This document shows positions 7,051 to 13,567 of a stretch of DNA of 16,299 nucleotides, in pieces (position 1 is the first letter of the stretch; every line of letters begins with the position of its first letter). The DNA comes from Clostridiales bacterium UBA8960 (lineage in GTDB: Bacteria > Bacillota > Clostridia > Peptostreptococcales > Acidaminobacteraceae): positions 1 through 16,299 of the forward strand of contig DMYC01000007.1 of assembly GCA_003482695.1 (NCBI GenBank), written 5' to 3'. The notes below the pieces were generated by a model. It made no database searches. It worked only from the letters and a program-made list of their open reading frames with translations, and was not told the origin of the DNA. Position numbers and translations under genes: made by a program.

Positions 7051-7079
7051 AAAAAAAATCCTTTAGATTTCTAAAGGAT
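7051..7079 (-). terminator. Rho-independent terminator overlapping the PAS gene stop
   Basis: A perfect 10-bp stem (7058-7067 with 7070-7079) is followed on the minus strand by T8. The last codons and the TAA stop (7063-7065) of the PAS-GAF-PAS gene lie inside the stem, so coding and termination signals share the same bases. Confidence 0.88.
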
Positions 7080-8325
7080 CATAACAAAAGCTGATTATTT
7101 CAAATTCGCCTACGGTTGCAGATGCAATCAACGCCTTAAAAGGCGTTCCATCTTTTCTTCGCCCCACATAATCGAACTTTACCGTATACACTTCTTCGGA
7201 ACTTAAAAACTTAAGCTTCGTCCTCTCCAGATCCGCCTGATCAAAGAGCATCGTCAGCGATTCATTAACAAGCTCTTGAGCACTATACCCAGTCAACTTA
7301 CAAAATGCTTTGTTTACTTCGTGAAACTTAAAGTCCGTACCGCAAACGAAAATGCCAATTGGCGCTTCGTTGATGTAACCATTGAACCTGAGTTGTCGCT
7401 CTATCAACTGGTCATGCATGCGCTTTCTGTGAATGGCATTTAAAAAAAGGGCACTTAACTCAGAAAGCATTTGCTTCTCAACATCGGCATTTGATCTGGA
7501 AATCTTCACAGAATCAAAACCGACGCTTCCATAAAGCACACCGTCTGAAATCATCGGGTACGTCACCATGCTTTTTACACCATATGGTTTGAGTACCGTT
7601 TTCACATAGTCCTCGTCTGGCAAGTCTGAAACATTTTCAATATATACCGGCAAACCAGAAATGTGATTTTGAATCCAACTGTCTTCTAATGAAAAAGGGA
7701 CGTTTTGCATGTTCTTACATTTTGGGACAATGTCTGTGTCACACCACTCATATGTGTTATGAAGCAACAGTTGATCCATGTCATACTCAAAAATAAATGC
7801 GCGGTCAGCATATACCATTTTACCAAACTGCTCCAGTGCTTTTACCATATTGTCATCGAAATGTTCCATTTGTTCATTGATCAGTGCAACATATGTCTTG
7901 TGCAGCAACTTCCAATATCGCGTTTTTTCATCGAGTTGAAGTTTCAAATTATTGAACTCAATTTCCCTTTCATTCAGTTCAGTGACGTCCTGTAAAATGC
8001 ATGTAATCATCTTTTGACCACTCACGTCATCATAAGAGCAATTGAACTTTCCGTCGGTGTAAACATATGAACCATCCGATCGGGTCAAGACCATCACCAG
8101 TTCAAAACGATCACCATGTCTCGCATTGCTAAACTCTGTTTTACATAGCTGCTTTGAGTACGGATTGATAAATTGCCAAATGCTATGATTTGATGACGCC
8201 TCAAATTGACAACCTATAATTTTCTGAAAAGACTCATTGGCATGATAAATATTTCCGTCTTCATCAATCAAGAGAATCATATATGCAGTCTTTTCGATAA
8301 ACTCGCTATAATAGTCTTTGAACAA
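7063..8325 (-). CDS. PAS-GAF-PAS sensor protein without output domain
   Basis: The 420-residue cytoplasmic protein holds three sensory modules. Numbering is from the upstream TTG (8331). The first PAS domain covers about residues 8-118 (LIDEDGNIYHANESFQKIIG; closing CILQDVTELNEREIE). A coiled linker spans about 118-142. A GAF domain covers about 145-303 (ADRAFIFEYD; MVTYPMISDGVLYGSVGFDS). A second PAS domain covers about 308-420 (APIGIFVCGTDFKFHEVNKAF; DGTPFKALIASA). No kinase, GGDEF, EAL, HTH or methyl-accepting domain follows, and a terminator embedded in the final codons shows that the end is genuine. It may sense a ligand and act on a partner protein, or be a remnant of a larger sensor. 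There is no ATG start: TTG 8325 has GGGG(TGA) 9 nt upstream, while TTG 8331 lies only 3 nt from it. Confidence 0.85.
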   Translation of the reverse strand: MFKDYYSEFIEKTAYMILLIDEDGNIYHANESFQKIIGCQFEASSNHSIWQFINPYSKQLCKTEFSNARHGDRFELVMVLTRSDGSYVYTDGKFNCSYDDVSGQKMITCILQDVTELNEREIEFNNLKLQLDEKTRYWKLLHKTYVALINEQMEHFDDNMVKALEQFGKMVYADRAFIFEYDMDQLLLHNTYEWCDTDIVPKCKNMQNVPFSLEDSWIQNHISGLPVYIENVSDLPDEDYVKTVLKPYGVKSMVTYPMISDGVLYGSVGFDSVKISRSNADVEKQMLSELSALFLNAIHRKRMHDQLIERQLRFNGYINEAPIGIFVCGTDFKFHEVNKAFCKLTGYSAQELVNESLTMLFDQADLERTKLKFLSSEEVYTVKFDYVGRRKDGTPFKALIASATVGEFEIISFCYDPLEI

Positions 8326-8331
8326 CCCCAA

Positions 8332-8338
8332 TCACCCC
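8332..8338 (-). promoter_or_regulatory. Ribosome binding site deciding a TTG start
   Basis: On the minus strand GGGGTGA resembles the AGGAGGTGA anti-SD complement. Spacing favours TTG at 8325 (9 nt) over TTG at 8331 (3 nt). The nearby ATG upstream is out of frame. Confidence 0.55.
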
Positions 8339-8357
8339 AAGCATGTTATTTTTTTTT

Positions 8358-8363
8358 ATTATA
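8358..8363 (-). promoter_or_regulatory. -10 box for the PAS-GAF-PAS gene
   Basis: Minus-strand TATAAT lies about 27 nt upstream of the translation start. The -35 region is poor (ATTTTA at 17 nt, TTAACT at 14 nt), so the promoter may be weak or activated. Confidence 0.45.
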
Positions 8364-8402
8364 TCACATTTTAAACAAGTTAAAATGATTGTCGATAATA
8401 TG

Positions 8403-9491
8403 TCAACTATACGATATGGAAGCGTAGTAGCTTTCGAGGTCGAAACCATGATTCGTCACTGAAGCAATCGATCGGTTGAACACCTGACTTTCTGCTAGCG
8501 ACATTTCTAGCGAATCACTTTTCAGACCCTGAATCCATCTGTGAAAATCATCTGACTTGAGTCCACTAGACAAGTTGAGATTCACGATGGAATCTTTGAC
8601 GAGATCAATGATCATCGACTCATTGTCTTTTGGACTTTTCTGTCTCAATGATTCTATCACCACTTTTGGTGCTCTATTCAGTTTTGAACTGAACTCATGC
8701 AAATAAAAACCGATACCATAATTATATAATTTCCCTGTGTTGACATCAATAAACCATAAATCCTTATCCAGAGCTGTTGTTGTAAATCCCATATATTTCA
8801 ACGCCGTTAAATCATAAAAAATACCTTCGCAGATTTTTCTGGAACCAAGGGGTTTTAGATAACCCATAAACGACTCCAGAATCAAAATGGGTTCCACACC
8901 CTTTTCTTTCTTAAAAACAAGATAGCCATGCGTCTCTGTGTCAAAACTGTCGATTATGTCTGGAAGCTCTATTTTAAAGTAACCCTCTCGTCTAAATTTC
9001 AACAACTCTAAAGAATCCAAATAAATTTTTTTCTTGAGTTTCGTAATTTCTAGCATGACATATTGCTCGCTCACATACATGAAACCAAGCTCAATCATGA
9101 CGCGCTTCAAATATTTAAAGCGAATGCATTTTCCCTCTGCATTTTTAAGTTCGATAATTCGTTTTCTTTTGCTGCGCTTGACCGCGGTCACTTCTTCATC
9201 ATATGCACTAGAAAGGGTTTCCTCACGGGCATCGCCATGTTTTCTCCCCCTGTAAATCAATCTTTCTTTCTCATAGAATTTGTTCTGTGCAATCAATGCC
9301 TGCCCTTCATTGTAAAGCGCATTGATTTTACTCATTATAAAAAGTGCCTCTTTGACATCAGACACATCTGGATGCCAGATTTTCGCAAGCGTTCTATATT
9401 CTCTTTTAATCCCTCTCACCGTGAAAAGCTCTGAAGGCATGTCACAATTCATAATGTATATTTTGTTTTTATAGTTCTCTCTTCTCGACAT
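8403..9491 (-). CDS. J-domain protein with large uncharacterised C-terminal region
   Basis: Residues about 27-62 (IKREYRTLAKIWHPD then EALFIMSKINALYNEG) match helix II, the HPD loop (H40-P41-D42) and helix III of a J-domain, the Hsp70-stimulating module. Helix I is short or diverged. There is no Gly/Phe-rich region, zinc finger or DnaJ C-terminal domain, so this is not DnaJ. A basic linker (KRSKRKR, 105-111) leads to about 250 residues without a clear match. Within it, residues about 188-262 (GYLVFKK; ICEGIFYDLTALKYMGF; LWFIDVNTGKLYNYGIGF) loosely follow the hinge, helix E, catalytic-loop and DFG region of protein kinases, but HRD and DFG are not conserved (NYG replaces DFG). That makes a pseudokinase-like fold a speculation. 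GGTGG precedes ATG 9491. The gene lies 24 nt downstream of the AEC transporter and is probably co-transcribed. Confidence 0.8.
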   Translation of the reverse strand: MSRRENYKNKIYIMNCDMPSELFTVRGIKREYRTLAKIWHPDVSDVKEALFIMSKINALYNEGQALIAQNKFYEKERLIYRGRKHGDAREETLSSAYDEEVTAVKRSKRKRIIELKNAEGKCIRFKYLKRVMIELGFMYVSEQYVMLEITKLKKKIYLDSLELLKFRREGYFKIELPDIIDSFDTETHGYLVFKKEKGVEPILILESFMGYLKPLGSRKICEGIFYDLTALKYMGFTTTALDKDLWFIDVNTGKLYNYGIGFYLHEFSSKLNRAPKVVIESLRQKSPKDNESMIIDLVKDSIVNLNLSSGLKSDDFHRWIQGLKSDSLEMSLAESQVFNRSIASVTNHGFDLESYYASISYS

Positions 9492-9515
9492 ATTTCCACC
9501 ATGACTTTTCTACAA

Positions 9516-10469
9516 TTATATCATACCCATCATTTTAAAAGCAAAAATAAAGCCTGTCATGGTCAGGTTGGCTAGAAGCGTCGTAACCATGATAATACTC
9601 GAAGCCAAGTTGCCGTTTCCACCCATATTCACGCTAAATACATATGATATTGTCGCTGTAGGAACACCAAACAAAACATAAACAAGTAAGACGTCCTCAG
9701 CACTAAACCCTAATTGAATCGCAGCTAAAACAACCAAAAGCGGAAAAATCACCAGCTTTAAGACGCTGGCATAAAGCGCCATCTTTAAGCTCTGTGCCAA
9801 CTGTCCAAGTTTAAACGATGCGCCGATCGTGATAAGTGCAAGTGGCGTCGCAACGACTGCAAAATAACTGAAAGTACGATCTATGACAATCGGCAGATTG
9901 AAATTGAACTGTGAAAGTATTATACCAAGCAATACAGATGCAATTAACGGGTTTTTTACGATATCCATCAGAATTTTACTGAATTTTGGCTTAGTGGTCT
10001 CTTCACCTTTTTCATTTAAAAACGCAAAGATCAGCACTGCGAGGATATTATAAAGCGGGACCATTATCGCGATTCCAAGAGGTGCTTTTGCACCAATTGA
10101 CCCCGTAATATTTTCCATCAGCGATAAACCGATATAGAGAAAATTCCCTCGAAATGCACCTTGCACAAATGCACTTAGTAACCTCTTATCCTTGACCACC
10201 AGTTGACCAAATAAAACGGCAATCAATACCGTTAGGCAGGTTGCAACGATTAAAAACAAGATAAATCCGATGTCGAAGTAATCGCTGAATGAGGTGTAAA
10301 ACACATCGGAAAACAATTTGACAGGAAGCGCGACATAAAAAATGATGTTGTTTGCCATCTTAACAAAACCGTCATCAATCCAGTTTTTTCGTCTTATTAA
10401 ATACCCGACAGCCATAACAAAGAATAATGGTAACGCGCTGTTTAAACTAAATACAAAATTTTCTAGCAT
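9516..10469 (-). CDS. AEC family transporter (auxin efflux carrier-like)
   Basis: This 317-residue integral membrane protein has about ten hydrophobic helices in two blocks of five, the usual AEC layout. Family features include the N-terminal NSALPLFFVMAVGYLIRRKNW and FVKMANNIIFYVALPVKLF, the central charged loop (EKGEETTKPKFSK, about 153-165) and LAVLIFAFLN before it. The second half contains LVYVLFGVPTATISYVF followed by a small-residue-rich segment. Bacterial AEC proteins export or exchange small carboxylates such as malate or lactate; the substrate cannot be read from the sequence. Start ATG 10469 has GAGG about 7 nt upstream. It is the first gene of a probable two-gene unit with the J-domain gene. 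A TACAAT just upstream could be its -10 box, without a good -35. Confidence 0.9.
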   Translation of the reverse strand: MLENFVFSLNSALPLFFVMAVGYLIRRKNWIDDGFVKMANNIIFYVALPVKLFSDVFYTSFSDYFDIGFILFLIVATCLTVLIAVLFGQLVVKDKRLLSAFVQGAFRGNFLYIGLSLMENITGSIGAKAPLGIAIMVPLYNILAVLIFAFLNEKGEETTKPKFSKILMDIVKNPLIASVLLGIILSQFNFNLPIVIDRTFSYFAVVATPLALITIGASFKLGQLAQSLKMALYASVLKLVIFPLLVVLAAIQLGFSAEDVLLVYVLFGVPTATISYVFSVNMGGNGNLASSIIMVTTLLANLTMTGFIFAFKMMGMI

Positions 10470-10588
10470 GCCATGTCCTCACACCTGTTTTTATTTCATT
10501 GTAGCACACACTGCAATCACGAGCTATATTCTCACTAGATAATAAATAGCCATTATGTTAAAATGACCTCAAAGAGAGGATGATGTTT

Positions 10589-10978
10589 ATGACCCAAACT
10601 GGACAATTTCCAACACTCGATCGAGCAAATGAATTAATGAGTGAGATAATCGATGAGATTCCAAGCGCATTTTTCGACGATCTTCATGGTGGCATCTTAC
10701 TTTCACCAGATAAGAAGATGCATCGTGACAGCCAAGTGAATCGACCACTTTACATCATGGGGGAATACGTCCGCGACGTACTAGGCAATCAAATTAAAAT
10801 ATACTATGGTTCTTTTGAGTGTATTTATCCGAACACGACGGAAACCAAGCTTCGCGAGTTGCTCAAAAAAACTTTACTGCATGAGTTTACGCACCATCTT
10901 GAATACAAGGCCGGTTTAAAAGACTTAGAAGTCAAAGATGCAGAAGATCTGAAACGGTATCGTTCAAAAAAAAGGTGA
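10589..10978 (+). CDS. Small zinc metallopeptidase (Zincin_1-like)
   Basis: The 129-residue protein carries the zincin motif HEFTHH at 98-103 (H98, E99, H102) in a predicted helix, with a downstream acidic stretch (LKDLEVKDAEDL) that may supply the third ligand. Its size and the motif near the C-terminus match the metallopeptidase family PF06262, whose members are small, cytoplasmic and of uncertain substrate. Of three in-frame ATGs (10580, 10583, 10589), I chose 10589: the ribosome binding site GAGAGG (10574-10579) abuts the first and lies 9 nt from the third. The gene is divergent from the AEC transporter across about 110 nt. TAAAAT at 10559-10564 is a possible -10 box. No terminator was found before the rpsD promoter, so read-through into rpsD is possible. 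Confidence 0.8.
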   Translation: MTQTGQFPTLDRANELMSEIIDEIPSAFFDDLHGGILLSPDKKMHRDSQVNRPLYIMGEYVRDVLGNQIKIYYGSFECIYPNTTETKLRELLKKTLLHEFTHHLEYKAGLKDLEVKDAEDLKRYRSKKR

Positions 10979-10999
10979 TTTATATTTCAAATCCGTTAC

Positions 11000-11028
11000 T
11001 TTACATTTCCCCTTGTCTCATTTATAAT
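11000..11028 (+). promoter_or_regulatory. Sigma-A-like promoter for rpsD
   Basis: TTTACA (11000-11005, one mismatch to TTGACA) and a perfect TATAAT (11023-11028) are exactly 17 nt apart. Transcription should start near 11035, giving a leader of about 78 nt. The Fur-type box falls at about +8 to +22. Confidence 0.8.
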
Positions 11029-11041
11029 AAATCATGGCTAT

Positions 11042-11056
11042 TGATAATAATTATCA
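11042..11056 (+). promoter_or_regulatory. Perfect 7-1-7 Fur-type box upstream of rpsD
   Basis: TGATAAT-A-ATTATCA matches at all 14 defined positions the minimal Fur operator described for Bacillus subtilis (TGATAATnATTATCA). It is closer to Fur than to the known PerR (TTATAATnATTATAA) or Zur (TCGTAATnATTACGA) consensus. Placed just downstream of the predicted transcription start, it would let a bound Fur-family protein block initiation or early elongation. Which metal is sensed in this organism is not shown. Confidence 0.7.
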
Positions 11057-11112
11057 TTTACCGCGGCGGAAAATGAATTCTAATTATTTGATGATTCACA
11101 AGGAGGAAATCA

Positions 11113-11706
11113 ATGGCAACCATGAACGGTCCACGATTTAAGTTGTGCAGAAGTCTTGGCTTAAATGTATGTGGGCACCCAAAAGCAATGAAACGCTCTA
11201 AACCCGGAATGGGGCGAGCAGACAAAAAATTATCGACTTATGGCATTCAACTACTTGAAAAACAACGCTTAAGAGCGTACTATGGCGTTTTAGAAAAACA
11301 ATTCAAACGCTATATAGAAACCGCAAAGAAAAATAGAGGCCAAACCGGCGAGACACTTGTTGTGCTCCTCGAAACGCGGCTTGACAACATGGTTTACAGG
11401 ATGGGCGCAGCAAGTTCAATTAGACAGGCTAGACAAATGGTGGTTCACGGACATGTTAGGCTAAACGCTATGAAAGTGGACATCCCTTCACACCCTGTAA
11501 GGGTTGGTGATACCATTTCACTTTCAGATAAGGCGAATGGCATGAGCGTCTTCACAGAGAATTTTGATTTATCCACTCTAGATGCATTTCCCTATATAGA
11601 AAAAAACACGGTAACCCGAAGTGCTACATTAATCAGAGCACCAGAGCGACATGAGATTCCTATCGCTATTAACGATCAACTCATCGTCGAATTTTATTCT
11701 AAATAA
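11113..11706 (+). CDS. rpsD: 30S ribosomal protein S4, stand-alone copy
   Basis: The 197-residue protein aligns along its whole length with bacterial S4, a primary 16S rRNA binder that nucleates 30S assembly. The N-terminal globular part contains KLSTYGIQLLEKQRLRAYYGV (39-59). The S4 RNA-binding domain covers about residues 88-150 (ETRLDNMVYRMG; SIRQARQMVVHGHVRLN). The tail INDQLIVEFYSK is canonical. The N-terminal zinc-ribbon ligands of cysteine-containing S4 proteins are missing: of the four positions only C12 corresponds, and C20 is not at a ligand position. So it is a zinc-free type. AAGGAGG lies 6-7 nt upstream of ATG 11113. The gene is not in an alpha operon (no rpsM, rpsK, rpoA or rplQ beside it), so it is either a relocated single rpsD or a second copy. 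A strong promoter and a Fur-type box precede it and a terminator follows. Confidence 0.95.
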   Translation: MATMNGPRFKLCRSLGLNVCGHPKAMKRSKPGMGRADKKLSTYGIQLLEKQRLRAYYGVLEKQFKRYIETAKKNRGQTGETLVVLLETRLDNMVYRMGAASSIRQARQMVVHGHVRLNAMKVDIPSHPVRVGDTISLSDKANGMSVFTENFDLSTLDAFPYIEKNTVTRSATLIRAPERHEIPIAINDQLIVEFYSK

Positions 11707-11745
11707 AAAAAAGCCACGGATTTGATAATCCGTGGCTTATTTTTA
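11703..11745. terminator. Bidirectional terminator between rpsD and the NSS gene
   Basis: A perfect 12-bp stem (11711-11722 with 11727-11738, loop TGAT) is flanked by an A run on the left and ATTTTTAT on the right. It can serve rpsD on the plus strand and the convergent transporter on the minus strand. Confidence 0.9.
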
Positions 11746-11753
11746 TATGTTTA

Positions 11754-13160
11754 TTAGAGTTTCTTTGAGAATATTGCAAGGACTGCAATAATACCTAAAC
11801 CAAAGATCATCAAAGACTTAGAAGAAATGTCTAAGATACCAAATACTGCAACAAATGCAACTGCTACTGGAATGACATATTTAACCATAGCATACCAGAT
11901 TTCAAACAACTTGAATTGTACAGTGCCTTCGTTTGTAAGTTCAGCTTTAAGGTCTTCTTTCTTAACAACCCAACCAGCAAAGATCGCAAGTAACATACCA
12001 CCGATTGCAAGGAATATCTTGTCTGTCAAGATATCGAAGAAATCGAATACACCAACGCCTAAGAATGTGAATCCTGACATCGCGCCAAGTGATAACGAAG
12101 ACAAGATACCCATAACGGTCATGATCGCGCCAGAGATGTAAACCGCTTTCTTTCTAGCAACGTTCTTTTGGTCGATCAAGTAAGAAACAACAACTTCAAG
12201 TAATGAAACTGAAGATGTAAGTGCCGCAACAGCAAGTGCAACGAAGAAAAGTGCAGAGAATGCAACGCCTAGAGCACCCCACTCTGAGAATACGATAGGA
12301 ACAACTACGAATACAAGTCCAGGACCTGCAGCTGGCTCCATGCCGTAAGCAAATAGTGCAGGGAATATAGCGATACCAGCAAAAATCGCGAACAATGTAT
12401 CAAGTGTTGTTACGATTGCTGCATTCTGAGGAAGATTTTCATCTTTCTTCAGGTAACTACCATAAGTGATCATACAACCCATACCTAAACTGAGTGAGAA
12501 GAACGCTTGTCCAAGAGCTGCAAGGAATGTCTGACCAGTTACTTCAGAAAAATCAGGTTTGAATAAGAAATCAAGACCTGCGCTTGCGCCTGGTAATGTA
12601 ACGCTTCTAACCATCAAAATGACAAGAATACCGAAAAGTGCAGGCATTAAAACTTTTGCTGCCTTTTCAATACCGCCGCCGATGCCTTTAGCAACGATTA
12701 CGATATTAAGTGCCAAGAAAATCAACATGTAGATAAGTGGCTCAACCGAGTTCGTAATAAAGCCGCCAAATACATCGCCGATTCCAGCAGGATTGCTTAG
12801 AAGACCTGTAAAGGACTTCAGTACATAAGCGATCGCCCAACCACCAACGACTGGATAAAAGCCCATGATAAAGAATGCGGAAACAACACCGATAACACCG
12901 ACAAATGTCCATCTGCTATCGTATTTCTTAAATGCGCCAACTGCTGCCAGTCCAGTTCTACGGCCTACAGCGAATTCAGCAGTCATAACGCTGAGTCCGA
13001 TGGCAAATACAAATACTAAATAAATAAGAATAAATGCGCCACCACCATTTTGTCCAGTGGTATAAGGAAATCTCCAGATGTTACCTAGGCCTATAGCAGA
13101 ACCTGCAGCAGCCATAAGGAAACCAAATCTAGATCCCCAATTCTCTCTTGGTTGATTCAT
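11754..13160 (-). CDS. Sodium-dependent NSS (neurotransmitter:sodium symporter) family transporter
   Basis: This 468-residue protein has about 11-12 hydrophobic helices. The family signature is clear in helix 1: GSAIGLGNIWRFPY (residues 20-33) followed by NGGGAF (38-43), the unwound region that holds Na+ and substrate. Further landmarks are the GRRTG loop (66-70) and the SLSLGMGCMITYGSYL region of helix 6. Bacterial members such as LeuT and Tyt1 import amino acids with Na+; here the amino acid cannot be assigned. Start ATG 13160 follows GGAGG with 6 nt spacing. A promoter at 13286-13314 implies a leader of about 118 nt. The gene is convergent with rpsD and divergent from the tRNA gene. Confidence 0.95.
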   Translation of the reverse strand: MNQPRENWGSRFGFLMAAAGSAIGLGNIWRFPYTTGQNGGGAFILIYLVFVFAIGLSVMTAEFAVGRRTGLAAVGAFKKYDSRWTFVGVIGVVSAFFIMGFYPVVGGWAIAYVLKSFTGLLSNPAGIGDVFGGFITNSVEPLIYMLIFLALNIVIVAKGIGGGIEKAAKVLMPALFGILVILMVRSVTLPGASAGLDFLFKPDFSEVTGQTFLAALGQAFFSLSLGMGCMITYGSYLKKDENLPQNAAIVTTLDTLFAIFAGIAIFPALFAYGMEPAAGPGLVFVVVPIVFSEWGALGVAFSALFFVALAVAALTSSVSLLEVVVSYLIDQKNVARKKAVYISGAIMTVMGILSSLSLGAMSGFTFLGVGVFDFFDILTDKIFLAIGGMLLAIFAGWVVKKEDLKAELTNEGTVQFKLFEIWYAMVKYVIPVAVAFVAVFGILDISSKSLMIFGLGIIAVLAIFSKKL

Positions 13161-13285
13161 ATAACCCCTCCTTGAATTTTTTGTTCACACTTTTCGCCTA
13201 TCGTCGATATGAAATCCACAATAGAAAATCAGCACGATTCTTTTTTTAAAAAACCATTTCTTGAAAATGCGACAGGTTTTACAAT

Positions 13286-13314
13286 AATTTAACACATTCT
13301 TTTAATTCTAGCAA
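13286..13314 (-). promoter_or_regulatory. Candidate promoter for the NSS gene
   Basis: On the minus strand TTGCTA (13309-13314) and TAAATT (13286-13291) are 17 nt apart. The start point would be near 13279. The 13161-13417 gap (257 nt) otherwise holds only very AT-rich sequence and the tRNA promoter; I see no known riboswitch in it. Confidence 0.5.
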
Positions 13315-13375
13315 CAAATTTTCTTAAATTAAAATATTTATACGGATAAAATTTATATATTAACAATCATTTGAC

Positions 13376-13404
13376 TTGCACTTCACGTAAAAACACCTTA
13401 CAAT
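13376..13404 (+). promoter_or_regulatory. Candidate promoter for tRNA-Ala
   Basis: TACAAT (13399-13404) is preceded 17 nt earlier by TTGCAC (13376-13381); an alternative TTGACT (13371-13376) would need a 22-nt spacer. Transcription would start about 7 nt before the mature 5' end. Confidence 0.5.
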
Positions 13405-13417
13405 ATAAGTACTGCAA

Positions 13418-13493
13418 GGGGATGTAGCTCAGTTGGGAGAGTACCAGGCTGGCAGTCTGGGTGTCGTGGGTTCGAATCCCATCATCTCCACCA
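13418..13493 (+). tRNA. tRNA-Ala (anticodon GGC)
   Basis: A complete 76-nt cloverleaf. The acceptor arm GGGGATG pairs with CATCTCC and contains the G3-U70 wobble that marks alanine tRNAs. The D arm starts GCTC and ends GAG(A); the anticodon arm CCAGG / TCTGG encloses the loop CTGGCAG with T33 and anticodon GGC (reads GCC and GCU). The T arm contains GTGGG-TTCGAAT-CCCAT. Discriminator A73 and a genomically encoded CCA (13491-13493) complete it. It is a single tRNA gene, not part of an rRNA operon in this window. Confidence 0.96.
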
Positions 13494-13497
13494 AAAT

Positions 13498-13550
13498 AAA
13501 AAGCGGTTTGTCTTGATTATTTTAAAATAATCAAGACAAACCGCTTTTTT
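13498..13550. terminator. Perfect 26-bp palindrome, bidirectional terminator
   Basis: Arms 13498-13523 and 13524-13549 are exact reverse complements with no spacer; the outer part is GC-richer (AAGCGG / CCGCTT) and ends in T6 on the plus strand and in T-rich sequence on the minus strand. It separates the tRNA from the convergent hydrolase gene and should stop both transcripts. Confidence 0.9.
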
Positions 13551-13567
13551 TATTTTATATTGATTAA

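Noticed and set aside
6960..7062. Lysine riboswitch before lysA
   Set aside because: The predicted leader is only about 48 nt and the neighbouring sequence is the upstream gene's terminator; a lysine riboswitch needs well over 150 nt.
9063..9434. 123-codon plus-strand frame opposite the J-domain gene
   Set aside because: It is antisense to a gene with a recognisable HPD motif, has no ribosome binding site, and its translation shows no family features.
8403..9491. DnaJ chaperone (dnaJ)
   Set aside because: Apart from the HPD region there is no Gly/Phe-rich segment, CxxCxGxG zinc repeats or C-terminal substrate-binding domain, and no dnaK or grpE is adjacent.
13418..13550. Integration site of a mobile element at the tRNA 3' end
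   Set aside because: There is no integrase, no repeat of the tRNA 3' end and no foreign gene block; the symmetric palindrome is best read as a terminator.
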